This document shows positions 24,771 to 33,488 of a stretch of DNA of 43,394 nt, piece after piece (within the stretch, counting starts at the first letter, position 1; every line of letters begins with the position of its first letter). Below the pieces are notes generated by a model, which was not told where the DNA came from, ran no database searches, and was given only the letters and a program-made list of their open reading frames with translations. A program made the position numbers and the translations under genes. The stretch comes from Beijerinckiaceae bacterium (lineage in GTDB: Bacteria; Pseudomonadota; Alphaproteobacteria; Rhizobiales; Beijerinckiaceae). Location: positions 1-43,394 of the forward strand of contig JAKONI010000220.1 in NCBI GenBank assembly GCA_022702015.1, given 5' to 3'.

Positions 24771-27764
24771 TCACTCGCCGGTCAGCGCCGCCTTGGTGCG
24801 CGACCACCAGCCCGCCCGCTTCGGACGATCGGGATCGCTCGGCTCGGTCAGGACGACGGCGACCGGCTCGGCCGGGGGCTCGGCCGCCACCGGGGCCACG
24901 GCGGCGGGGGCCTGAGCCGGTGCCGTTTCCTCGGACGGGGATGCCTCCTGGGCCGGCGCGGCGGCCTCGGCGACCTCCGTCGCGGAGACCGGGGTCTCGC
25001 CGACGGGCTCGGCGGCGGGAACGGTCGGGGCGGCCTCGATGGCCTCAAGGGTCTCGGCGCTCACAGGCTCCTCGGAGGAGGGGCTGACCTCGCCCTCCGT
25101 CTCGCCCGCCTGACCCTCGTCGTCGCGGCCACCGGTCCGCTCCGTCCGGCCACGGCCACCCCGGCGCCCGCGCCGACGGCGACGGCCCTTCTCGCCATCA
25201 CCGGCATTGCCCTCGTCGTTGTCGGCCGCGGCGGAGGCGTCGCCGCCCTCGCCGCCCTCGGCGGCGGGGGCCTCGGCGGACTCGTCCTCGCCCTCGTCCT
25301 CACCTTCGTCGGTATCCTGCTCGGAACCGGACTCCCGGGCCTCCTGACCCTCGGAACGCCCGCCCCGGCGGCGACGGCGACGGCGCCGACGACGGCCTTC
25401 GCCATCCTCGCGGGATTCCTCGCGCTCCTCGCCGGAGGTCTCGGCCGCCTCGACCTCCACCTCGGCGACGGCCTCCGTCTCCTCGGTGTCGTCCTCGGCC
25501 TCATCCTCGAACTCCATCGACGGCGAGATCGCCGTGGCGCGCACGCCCGTGACGGGGCCCTCGGCCCGCTGCGCCGGGTCGCCCCGCTCCAGGGCGAAGG
25601 CCGAGGTCGGCGGGAGGCGCTCGTCGGCGACGATGATCACCGTCACGCCGAAGCGCATCTCGATCTCGTGCAGGTGCGCCCGCTTCTGGTTGAGGATGTA
25701 GAGAGCCACCTCCGTCCGCGTGCGCAGCACGAGGTTGTGGCTCGCCGACTTCAGCAGGGTCTCCTCGATGGAGCGCAGGATGTGCAGGGCCACCGAGGCG
25801 GTCGCCCGCACGAAGCCCGAGCCGCCGCAATGCGGGCAGGGCACCGAGGAGGATTCGAGCAGCCCGGTGCGGATGCGCTGGCGGCTCATCTCCATGAGGC
25901 CGAAGGGCGAGATCCGCCCGACCTGGATGCGCGCCCGGTCGTTCTTCAGGCAGTCGTTCAGCTTCTTCTCGACGGCGCGGTTGTTGCGCTTCTCCTCCAT
26001 GTCGATGAAGTCGATGACGATCAGCCCGGCGAGGTCGCGCAGGCGCAGCTGGCGGGCCACCTCCTCGGCGGCCTCCAGGTTCGTCTTGAGGGCGGTGTCC
26101 TCGATGTCGTGCTCCCGGGTGGAGCGGCCCGAGTTCACGTCGATCGAGACCAGGGCCTCGGTCGGGTTGATGACGAGGTAGCCCCCCGACTTCAGGGAGA
26201 TGTGCGTCGAGAACATCGCATCGAGCTGCTGCTCCACCCCGTAGCGGGCGAAGACCGGCGTCGTGTCGCGGTACGGCTTCACGACCTTGGTCTGGTCGGG
26301 CATCAGCATCCGCATGAAGTCCTTGGCCTCGCGGTAGGCGTCCTCGCCCGCCACGAGCACTTCATCGAGATCCTTGTTGTACAGGTCGCGAATCGCCCGC
26401 TTGATGAGCGAGCCCTCTTCGTAGACGAGGCTCGGGGCGATCGAGGACAGGGTCAGCGCCCGCACCGATTCCCACAGGCGCATCAGGTACTCGAAGTCGC
26501 GGGCGATCTCGGGCTTGGAGCGCGAGGCGCCGGCGGTGCGCAGGATGACGCCCATCCCCTCCGGCACGTCCAGATCGGCCACGACCTCCTTCAGGCGCTT
26601 GCGGTCCGCCGCCGAGGTGATCTTGCGGGAGATGCCGCCGCCACGCCCGGTATTGGGCATCAGCACGGAGTAGCGCCCGGCCAGCGACAGGTAGGTGGTG
26701 AGCGCCGCGCCCTTGGTGCCGCGCTCCTCCTTCACCACCTGCACCAGAATGATCTGGCGGCGCTTGATGACATCCTGGATCTTGTAATGACGGCGCGGGG
26801 CGCGGGGGCGCTCCGGGATTTCGCCCAGGGCATCGCCGCCGACCTGGGCGATCTTCGGCTCGGCGTCGGGGTCGTCGGACTCCTCCTCGTCGCCCTCTTC
26901 CTCGTCGCCCTCTTCCTCGTCGTCCTCGTCCTCGTCGTCCTCTTCGTCGCCCTCATCCTCGTCCGACTCGTCGGCGTCGGTCTCGAGGATCTCGACCGAG
27001 GCCTCGACGGGGGTGGCCTCCGCGAAGGGGGCATCCGTCGCGTCGGCGACGTTCGTCAGCTCCTCGGTGACGGCGATTACCGCCTCGGGGGGAACCTCGG
27101 AATCGAGTTCGGTGGAGGCGGCGACGGGCTCGCCGGGGGCGGGCTCGTCCGAGGCCACGGCGCCTTCGCCGGCCTGGGCTTCGCCCCCGGCGTGCCCCTC
27201 GGCCACGTGACCCTCGGACCCGTAGCCCTCTGAGGCTTGGCCCCCTGAGGCTTGGCCCTCGGTGGCGAGTTCCTCGCGCACCGCCTCGGCGTTGTCCGAC
27301 AGGGCGTCGGGCAGCCCGCCGGCCAGGATCTCCTCGCCCTCGACCGCCTGCACGCCCTCGGCGCCGTCCTCGGCGCTCACGGTCTCGTCGCGGCGCGAGC
27401 GGGCCTCCGCCCGGCGACCGCGGGAGCGGCGGGGCGAGCGGCGGCGGCGCTCCTCGCGCTCGCGGTACTCGTCGGCCTCCCGCGCCTCCTCCTCCAGCAG
27501 CGCCTGCCGGTCGGCGAGGGGGATCTGGTAGTAGTCGGGGTGGATCTCGTTGAAGGCCAGGAAGCCGTGGCGGTTGCCGCCGTACTCCACGAAGGCGGCC
27601 TGGAGCGAGGGCTCCACCCGCGTGACCTTGGCGAGGTAGATGTTGCCGCGAAGCTGGCGGCGGCTGGCGGATTCGAAGTCGAACTCCTCGACCTTAGAAC
27701 CTTGGACCGTGACGACCCGGGTCTCCTCCGGGTGCATCGCGTCGATGAGCATCTTGTTGGCCAT
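24771..27764 (-). CDS. rne: Ribonuclease E (Rne/Rng family) with large insertion in S1 domain
   Basis: MANKMLIDAMHPEETRVVTVQGSKVEEFDFESASRRQLRGNIYLAKVTRVEPSLQAAFVEYGGNRHGFLAFNEIHPDYYQIP; GVILRTAG; VDVNSGR; Zn-link CPHCGGSG; C-terminal low-complexity tail. Confidence 0.97.
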   Translation of the reverse strand: MANKMLIDAMHPEETRVVTVQGSKVEEFDFESASRRQLRGNIYLAKVTRVEPSLQAAFVEYGGNRHGFLAFNEIHPDYYQIPLADRQALLEEEAREADEYREREERRRRSPRRSRGRRAEARSRRDETVSAEDGAEGVQAVEGEEILAGGLPDALSDNAEAVREELATEGQASGGQASEGYGSEGHVAEGHAGGEAQAGEGAVASDEPAPGEPVAASTELDSEVPPEAVIAVTEELTNVADATDAPFAEATPVEASVEILETDADESDEDEGDEEDDEDEDDEEEGDEEEGDEEESDDPDAEPKIAQVGGDALGEIPERPRAPRRHYKIQDVIKRRQIILVQVVKEERGTKGAALTTYLSLAGRYSVLMPNTGRGGGISRKITSAADRKRLKEVVADLDVPEGMGVILRTAGASRSKPEIARDFEYLMRLWESVRALTLSSIAPSLVYEEGSLIKRAIRDLYNKDLDEVLVAGEDAYREAKDFMRMLMPDQTKVVKPYRDTTPVFARYGVEQQLDAMFSTHISLKSGGYLVINPTEALVSIDVNSGRSTREHDIEDTALKTNLEAAEEVARQLRLRDLAGLIVIDFIDMEEKRNNRAVEKKLNDCLKNDRARIQVGRISPFGLMEMSRQRIRTGLLESSSVPCPHCGGSGFVRATASVALHILRSIEETLLKSASHNLVLRTRTEVALYILNQKRAHLHEIEMRFGVTVIIVADERLPPTSAFALERGDPAQRAEGPVTGVRATAISPSMEFEDEAEDDTEETEAVAEVEVEAAETSGEEREESREDGEGRRRRRRRRRRGGRSEGQEARESGSEQDTDEGEDEGEDESAEAPAAEGGEGGDASAAADNDEGNAGDGEKGRRRRRGRRGGRGRTERTGGRDDEGQAGETEGEVSPSSEEPVSAETLEAIEAAPTVPAAEPVGETPVSATEVAEAAAPAQEASPSEETAPAQAPAAVAPVAAEPPAEPVAVVLTEPSDPDRPKRAGWWSRTKAALTGE

Positions 27765-28319
27765 GACGAACTCTCGGCATGGCGGCCGACGTCTCGCTCC
27801 GTGCCCGGAGCCCCGGCGGCGCCTCGCCCGACTGCGAAACCGTCGGGCGCGGGGCCGGCCTCGTCACCGAGGCCGCGGGGAAGGGGGATGGGATTGTGCC
27901 GTCAACCGCCGTCTGGCGCCCTGGGCGCCGGGGGTTGAAAATGGCCGGCGGGATGAAGGAAACGGCGCGGCGCGTCGTGCGTGCGCGCGGGGCACGAGCA
28001 GCGGCAAGCGGTGCTGTGCGTCCCTCCATCGTGTGCCGACCTCTCGAAAGCATCTCGACCGGTCAGAAAAGGCCGGCCGTGAAATCCTGGTGCGGCGAAG
28101 ATCGCCGCGTCGTCCGACACCTGTCCGGTCGATCAAGTGGTCCGCCGTCGCCCGGGCGGGTGAAAGCCCCGCTGCGACGCCGCGTCCGCTTTCTCAGTAG
28201 AATTCGGCCGCGTCCACGAGCCGCGGATGCGGCCGGCGGGACCGGAAAGGGGTCGGTATCATTACAAACCGTGGCAGCGGTTTGGCAAGGGCCGCCTGCG
28301 TGATCGAGTCACGCAAACG

Positions 28320-29651
28320 TCACTCCGCCGCCACAAGTTGCGGGACAAGACCATCGAGGGCCGCCGGTTTCGGACCGCCGGTCGCCCAATCCAGCAACTC
28401 GACCGTGTGGACGATGGGGATGGCGGTGCCCTTCCCGATCTGCGTCGCGCAGCCGATGTTGCCGGTGGCGATCACGTCCGGCCGGATCCGCTCGATGTTC
28501 GCGACCTTGCGGGCCCGCAGCTTCCCGGCGATCTCCGGCTGGAGGATGTTGTAGGTCCCCGCCGAGCCGCAGCAGATATGCCCCTCGGGCACGTCCTTCA
28601 CGGTGAAGCCCGCCTTCTTCAGGAGGGCCTTCGGCTCGGTGCGGATGCCCTGGCCGTGCTGCATCGAGCAGGCGGAGTGGTAGGCGACCACGAGGTCGCT
28701 CTCCACCACCGGAGGGATCAGCCCGAGGGTCGCGACGAACTCGGTCACGTCCTTGGCCAGGGCCGAGACCCGGGCCGCCTTCTCCGCGTAGGCGGGGTCG
28801 TCCCGGAACATGAAGCCGTAATCCTTGATCGTCGTGCCGCAGCCGGAGGCGGTGACGAGGATCGCGTCGAGCCCCTTGGCGATCTCGGCGTCCCAGGCAT
28901 CGATCGCCTGCTTGGCGTGGGCGTGGGCGGAATGCTCCTTACCCATGTGGTGGGTGAGCGCCCCGCAGCATCCTTCCTGCGCCTGCACCACCTCGACCCC
29001 GTGGCGGTTGAGGAGGCGGATCGCTGCCTCGTTGAAGTCCGGGCGCAGGACGCTCTGGGCGCAGCCGCGCAGCAGGGCGACGCGCTTCTCCGGGCGCCCC
29101 TGCCGGGGCGGGAAGGTGCCCGGTCGGTTGGTGGGGTTGCGGGCGGGCATGGTGGCGGGGGCGAGGTCCAGCATCGCCGCGAGACGGTTGCCGACCTGAG
29201 GCAGGCGGGCGACGAGGCCCCGGAGCGGCTGACCGAGCTTGGCCGCCCTGAGCGCGAGGCGGAACCGGGCGGGGTAGGGGAGGACGAAGGCGAGGACCGC
29301 CCGCAGCAGCCTGTCGCCCGCCGGCCGTTCGTAGGTCTCCTCGATATGCGCCCGCGCATGATCGACGAGGTGCATGTAGTGCACCCCGGACGGGCAGGTG
29401 GTCATGCAGGACAGGCAGGTGAGGCAGCGGTCGACGTGGCGCACCACCTCGGCGCTCGCCGCCTTGCCCCCCTCCAGCATGTCCTTGATCAGGTAGATCC
29501 GCCCCCTGGGAGAATCGAGCTCGTCGCCGAGCAGCAGGTAGGTCGGGCAGGTCGCGGTGCAGAAGCCGCAATGCACGCAGGTCCGCAGGATCTTCTCCGA
29601 GGCCGCCAGGGCGGGGTCGGCGAGCTGGGCGAGGGTGAAGTTGGTCTGCAC
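28320..29651 (-). CDS. glcF: Glycolate oxidase iron-sulfur subunit
   Basis: GTG start at 29651: (M)QTNFTLAQLADPALAASEKILRTCVHCGFCTATCPTYLLLGDELDSPRGRIYLIKDML...CLTCLSCMTTCPSGVHYMHLVDHAR; cysteine-rich GCCGAL and CCGSAGTY domains. Confidence 0.94.
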   Translation of the reverse strand: MQTNFTLAQLADPALAASEKILRTCVHCGFCTATCPTYLLLGDELDSPRGRIYLIKDMLEGGKAASAEVVRHVDRCLTCLSCMTTCPSGVHYMHLVDHARAHIEETYERPAGDRLLRAVLAFVLPYPARFRLALRAAKLGQPLRGLVARLPQVGNRLAAMLDLAPATMPARNPTNRPGTFPPRQGRPEKRVALLRGCAQSVLRPDFNEAAIRLLNRHGVEVVQAQEGCCGALTHHMGKEHSAHAHAKQAIDAWDAEIAKGLDAILVTASGCGTTIKDYGFMFRDDPAYAEKAARVSALAKDVTEFVATLGLIPPVVESDLVVAYHSACSMQHGQGIRTEPKALLKKAGFTVKDVPEGHICCGSAGTYNILQPEIAGKLRARKVANIERIRPDVIATGNIGCATQIGKGTAIPIVHTVELLDWATGGPKPAALDGLVPQLVAAE

Positions 29652-29704
29652 GGTTCGATCCTGCCTCAAGGCTCTCCGCCCCCTCGCGGGGAGGGGGAAG
29701 ACGG

Positions 29705-30892
29705 TCAAATCCCCGCGTACATCCGGCCGGGGTTGAAGATCGCCGCCGGGTCGTGGGCGGCCTTTATGCCGGCGGTGATCCGCATCAGCGCCTCGGGTTG
29801 CGGCGCGAAGACCGGCACGGCGGCGCGCACCGCGTCGGGGGCCCGCACCAAAGTCGCGTGGCCCCCCTGCGCCCGGACGGCGGCGCGCACCGCCTCCGCT
29901 CCAGCATCGCCCCCGGCGGGCGTCGCCAGCCAGACGAGGCCGCCGGCCCAATCGTAGAACCACCGGGCCGAGGTCTTCGCCGCCACGGCGGCCGTGACCG
30001 CCGGCCCCCGGGACGGAGCCGTCGAGATCCGCCACAGGGCCTCGCCCTGCGGTTCCGCCAGGGGGCCGGCGTCGCGCACGGTCCGCCACAGGGCGGCCCC
30101 GGCCTCGCCCTCCAGGATCTCGGGGGTGCCGTAGCGTTTCAGCAGGCGGCGCAGCTCGCCGAGCCGGTAGGTGATGGAGTCCGAGAAGCCTTCGAGGCGC
30201 ATCAGCGTCCGGGCCTCCGGGGTGCCGAGCCCGGCGGGCAGGTGGGCCGCGCCGGTCAGCTCGAAGGGCGAGCCGAGGGCCGCCGCCAGGGCCTCCACCG
30301 CGCGGGCGTCGTCGAGGCCGGCGAAGACCAGGGTCGCCACCCGCTCGTTGACCGGCAGCACCTTGAAGATCACCTCGGTGAGCAGTCCCAGCGTGCCGTG
30401 GGCGCCGGCCATGAGTTTCACGAGGTCGAGGCCGGTGACGTTCTTCATCACCCGCCCCCCCGACTTGATCGCCTCGCCCCGTCCGTTGACGAAGCGCACG
30501 CCGATGAGGCTGTCGCGGGCGGCGCCGGCATTGATGCGCCGGGGGCCGGAATTGTTGATCGCCGCCACGGCGCCGATGGTGGGCTCGCCGGTGGTGCCGT
30601 AGATCGCGCGGTAATCCACCGGCTCGAAGGTCAGCATCTGGCTGCGGGAGGCCAGCAGCGCCTCCACCTCGGCCAGCGGCGTGCCGGCGCGGGCGCCGAT
30701 CACCATCTCGGCGGGCTCGTAGAGGGTGACGCCGGTGAGGCCCCGCGCGGAGAGGGTCGCCTCGTCCTGCGGCGGGCGGCCGAGCCCCGCCTTCGTGTCG
30801 CCGCCGACGATCCGCAGCCGCTCCGCCCGGCCCGCCGCCGCGCGCACGCGCTCACAGGCCTCCGCCTCCGTCCCGGGCTCGCTGCCGCCCAT
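29705..30892 (-). CDS. glcE: Glycolate oxidase FAD-binding subunit
   Basis: FAD_binding_4-type: EPAEMVIGARAGTPLAEVEALLASRSQMLTFEPVDYRAIYGTTGEPTIGAVAAINNSGPRRINAGAARDSLIGVRFVNGRGEAIKSGGRVMKNVTGLDLVKLMAGAHGTLG. Confidence 0.93.
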   Translation of the reverse strand: MGGSEPGTEAEACERVRAAAGRAERLRIVGGDTKAGLGRPPQDEATLSARGLTGVTLYEPAEMVIGARAGTPLAEVEALLASRSQMLTFEPVDYRAIYGTTGEPTIGAVAAINNSGPRRINAGAARDSLIGVRFVNGRGEAIKSGGRVMKNVTGLDLVKLMAGAHGTLGLLTEVIFKVLPVNERVATLVFAGLDDARAVEALAAALGSPFELTGAAHLPAGLGTPEARTLMRLEGFSDSITYRLGELRRLLKRYGTPEILEGEAGAALWRTVRDAGPLAEPQGEALWRISTAPSRGPAVTAAVAAKTSARWFYDWAGGLVWLATPAGGDAGAEAVRAAVRAQGGHATLVRAPDAVRAAVPVFAPQPEALMRITAGIKAAHDPAAIFNPGRMYAGI

Positions 30893-31139
30893 CGTTCCCC
30901 GCCCCGCGCTCTTTCATTGGTCCAGATCCAGGAAGGGTGTCGCCGGAACCGCCGGAGGTTGCAAGCCGGGCATCCGGCCGCGCCTTTCACCGGGCGGGGT
31001 TTCTCGCATCAAGGTTTGTCCCGCATCCCCAGACATGCTGTCGCGCACGGGAGCGGCGGTGCGCGATGGACGGAAGCGGCCCTCCCATCGCATAAGGGGG
31101 GGCCTTCACACCGTCGGACAGGTCTACCGGGTCGGACTC

Positions 31140-31370
31140 ATGGAGAGAATCGCGGCAAGCATCGCCCAGGTCGCGGCGGAGGCCCTGCTGAGGGCCGGGA
31201 CGGGGCCGAACGGTCAGGTCGTCGACCTCCCCCCGGCGGTGCTGGACGGCCTCAACGCCTGGATCGCCAGCCGGGCCGATCCGAAGCCCACCATCCCGGA
31301 GGCGATCCGCACCGGCATATCCGAGTGGCTCTCGGCCCAGGGCTACCTGCCGGGCGGGGAGGGGGCGTAG
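31140..31370 (+). CDS. Small protein with ribbon-helix-helix-like sequence pattern
   Basis: MERIAASIAQVAAEALLRAGTGPNGQVVDLPPAVLDGLNAWIASRADPKPTIPEAIRTGISEWLSAQGYLPGGEGA; the LPP..LD.LNAWI......PEAIR..ISEWL pattern resembles RHH. Confidence 0.55.
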   Translation: MERIAASIAQVAAEALLRAGTGPNGQVVDLPPAVLDGLNAWIASRADPKPTIPEAIRTGISEWLSAQGYLPGGEGA

Positions 31371-32005
31371 CGGGACAGGAAGAGGGCCACCGCCTCCTCC
31401 ACCCGGGCCGCGATCCGCTCCGCTGTCATCGGCCGCTCCGGCGGGCGCAGGAGGTTGACGACGGTCTCGTTGCCCATCACCGCGCCGATGAACAGGGAGG
31501 CCGCGAGCGCCGGGTCCCCGCCGGTGAAGGCGCCGTCGCGTTCGGCCGCCTTCAGGTAATCCGTCAACCGCCGGCTCGTGCGCTCGGGCCCCGCCGTGAA
31601 CAGGGCCATGCCGAGGGCGGGGTTGCTCACCGTCTCCGTCACCACGATCCGCAGGAGAGCGATCACCTCCGGCCCGCTCATCGCCCGCAGCAGGTTGAGG
31701 CCGAGGTCGCGCAGCACGTCGGGCAGGCCCGCCCCGCTGTCGAAATTCGCGTCGAGGGTGGCGCGCAACTCCTCCGTCCGCGCCAGGACGATCTCGATCA
31801 CGAGGTTGTCCTTGCTGAGGAAATGCCGGTAGAGGGTCTCCTTCGAAGCCCCGGCCTGCTCGGCCACCCGCTGCATCGTCGTCTCGGCGAATCCCTGGCG
31901 CAGCAGGATCCGCTCGGCCACCGCGAGGATTTCCCGCCGACGGCGTTGCCCCCGCGGCACAGGGCGGGTTTGACGCCCGTGGGTGGTATCGTCTCCCGTT
32001 GACAT
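31343..32005 (-). CDS. TetR/AcrR family transcriptional regulator
   Basis: RREILAVAERILLRQGFAETTMQRVAEQAGASKETLYRHFLSKDNLVIEIV HTH signature; divergent from efflux operon. Confidence 0.95.
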   Translation of the reverse strand: MSTGDDTTHGRQTRPVPRGQRRRREILAVAERILLRQGFAETTMQRVAEQAGASKETLYRHFLSKDNLVIEIVLARTEELRATLDANFDSGAGLPDVLRDLGLNLLRAMSGPEVIALLRIVVTETVSNPALGMALFTAGPERTSRRLTDYLKAAERDGAFTGGDPALAASLFIGAVMGNETVVNLLRPPERPMTAERIAARVEEAVALFLSRYAPSPPGR

Positions 32006-32024
32006 CTTCGACGTTGCCCCTCTT

Positions 32025-32050
32025 ATAAGCGTACCTAACGGTTCGCTTAT
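32025..32050. promoter_or_regulatory. Candidate TetR operator (26-bp near-perfect palindrome)
   Basis: ATAAGCGTACC-taac-GGTTCGCTTAT; arms match at 10 of 11 positions; in the tetR/emrA-like divergent intergenic region. Confidence 0.75.
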
Positions 32051-32129
32051 GTCGGTGCAACGGCACCCGGGATGCTGGCCGTTCAGTCCTGCCGCCCTCC
32101 GGCGCAGGGTCAGGATCGAGCAGCCAAGC

Positions 32130-33488
32130 ATGCGTGAGGACGACGAGGCGTTCGGGCAGCGGTCGGGCCGTGGGCGGCCCGCATCCCGGCGCCGGGACTA
32201 CCTCGATCTCGGGGGCGACCGGGACCGCGACGCCCCCGAGGGCGAAGGTCAACCGGAATCCGGGCGGCAGGGCGGAAACGCCCCGAGCCGGGCCTCGGAC
32301 GAGGACCAGGATCACGGCAAGGACCGGGATCGGGGCAAGAGCCAGGGCAAGGCCCAGGATGAGGGCAAGGGCCAGGACCAGAGCCAGGATCAGGGCAAGG
32401 ATCAGGGCGGGGACGACAAGCAGGGCCAGGACGACAGCATGCGGCGGCGCAAGAAGCGCCGGCCCCTCGTCATCGGCATCGCCGCCCTGGTGATCGTCGC
32501 GCTGATCGGCGGCGGGATCTACTATTGGCTCACGACCCGGGGCAAAGCCTCGACGGACGACGCCTACACCGACGGCAACATCGTCAACATCGCGCCGCAG
32601 GTGGCGGGTCAGGTCGTCACCCTCGACGTGACCGACAACCAGTTCGTCCACAAGGGCGACCCGCTGTTCCACATCGACGCCCGGCAATACGTGTTCAGCC
32701 AGGAGCAGGCGCAGGGCCAACTCGACACCACCAAGGCGCAGGCGGCGAGCCAGAAGCTCGGCGTCGAGATCGCCCGGAAGAACTTCCCCGCCGCCTTCGA
32801 ACTGGCCAAGGCCAACCTCGATTCGGCCAAGGCCAACCTGCAACTCCAGCAGTCGAACTACGATCGGCAGAAGAGCCTGCCGAAGCTCGCCACCACCCAG
32901 CAGGAGGTGGACACCACGGCGGCGAACCGGGAGCAGGCCAAGGCCCAGGTGGAGCAGGCCGAGGCGAGGAAGATCCAGGCCGAGCCGGTGAAGCAGAACA
33001 TCGCCCAGTCCGAGGAGCAGGTCAGCCAGACGCAGGGGCAGCTTGAGCAGGCGCAGGGGCGCCTCGACCGGGCGAAGCTCGATGTCGAGTGGGCGGTGGT
33101 GCGCGCGCCGCAGGACGGCTGGGTGACCCGGCGCAACGTCAACGCGGGGGACTACGTCTCCTCGGGCCAGCGGGTGATGTCGCTGGTCACCACCGATGTC
33201 TGGGTGACGGCGAACTTCAAGGAGACGCAGCTCGACGGGATGCGCCCCGGCCAGAAGGTGACGATCGCCATCGACGCCTATCCCGACCTCGACCTGCAAG
33301 GTCACATCGACTCGATCCAGCGTGGCTCCGGCTCGAAGTTTTCCGCCTTCCCGGCGGAGAACGCCACGGGCAACTTCATCAAGATCGTGCAGCGGGTGCC
33401 GGTGAAGATCGTGATCGATTCCGGCCTGAAGAAGGACGAGCCCCTTCCGCTCGGCATCAGCGTCGAGCCCACGGTGATGCTCAAGTGA
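32130..33488 (+). CDS. HlyD/EmrA-type membrane fusion protein with long charged N-terminal tail
   Basis: RRRKKRRPLVIGIAALVIVALIGGGIYYWLTTRGKASTDDAYTDGNIVNIAPQVAGQVVTLDVTDNQFVHKGDPLFHID; C-terminal EPTVMLK. Alternative in-frame start at 32439. Confidence 0.92.
   Translation: MREDDEAFGQRSGRGRPASRRRDYLDLGGDRDRDAPEGEGQPESGRQGGNAPSRASDEDQDHGKDRDRGKSQGKAQDEGKGQDQSQDQGKDQGGDDKQGQDDSMRRRKKRRPLVIGIAALVIVALIGGGIYYWLTTRGKASTDDAYTDGNIVNIAPQVAGQVVTLDVTDNQFVHKGDPLFHIDARQYVFSQEQAQGQLDTTKAQAASQKLGVEIARKNFPAAFELAKANLDSAKANLQLQQSNYDRQKSLPKLATTQQEVDTTAANREQAKAQVEQAEARKIQAEPVKQNIAQSEEQVSQTQGQLEQAQGRLDRAKLDVEWAVVRAPQDGWVTRRNVNAGDYVSSGQRVMSLVTTDVWVTANFKETQLDGMRPGQKVTIAIDAYPDLDLQGHIDSIQRGSGSKFSAFPAENATGNFIKIVQRVPVKIVIDSGLKKDEPLPLGISVEPTVMLK

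Noticed and set aside
25668-27233. 521-aa + strand ORF with a very hydrophobic LVALFLVVLVLVVLFVALILV segment
   Set aside because: Antisense of rne; the hydrophobic run is the complement of the Glu/Asp-rich insertion (GAG/GAC read as CTC/GTC). GC-driven artefact.
28272-28287. TGGCAGCGGTTTGGCA resembling a sigma-54 -24/-12 promoter (GG-N10-GC)
   Set aside because: Points on the + strand toward the 3' end of the minus-strand glcF with no + gene downstream; incomplete -12 match, so probably chance.
30987-33305. 772-aa minus-strand ORF with ALILALILALVLALALILGLALALA
   Set aside because: Antisense of the Gln/Asp/Lys/Gly-rich tail of the EmrA-like gene plus tetR out of frame; no family match.
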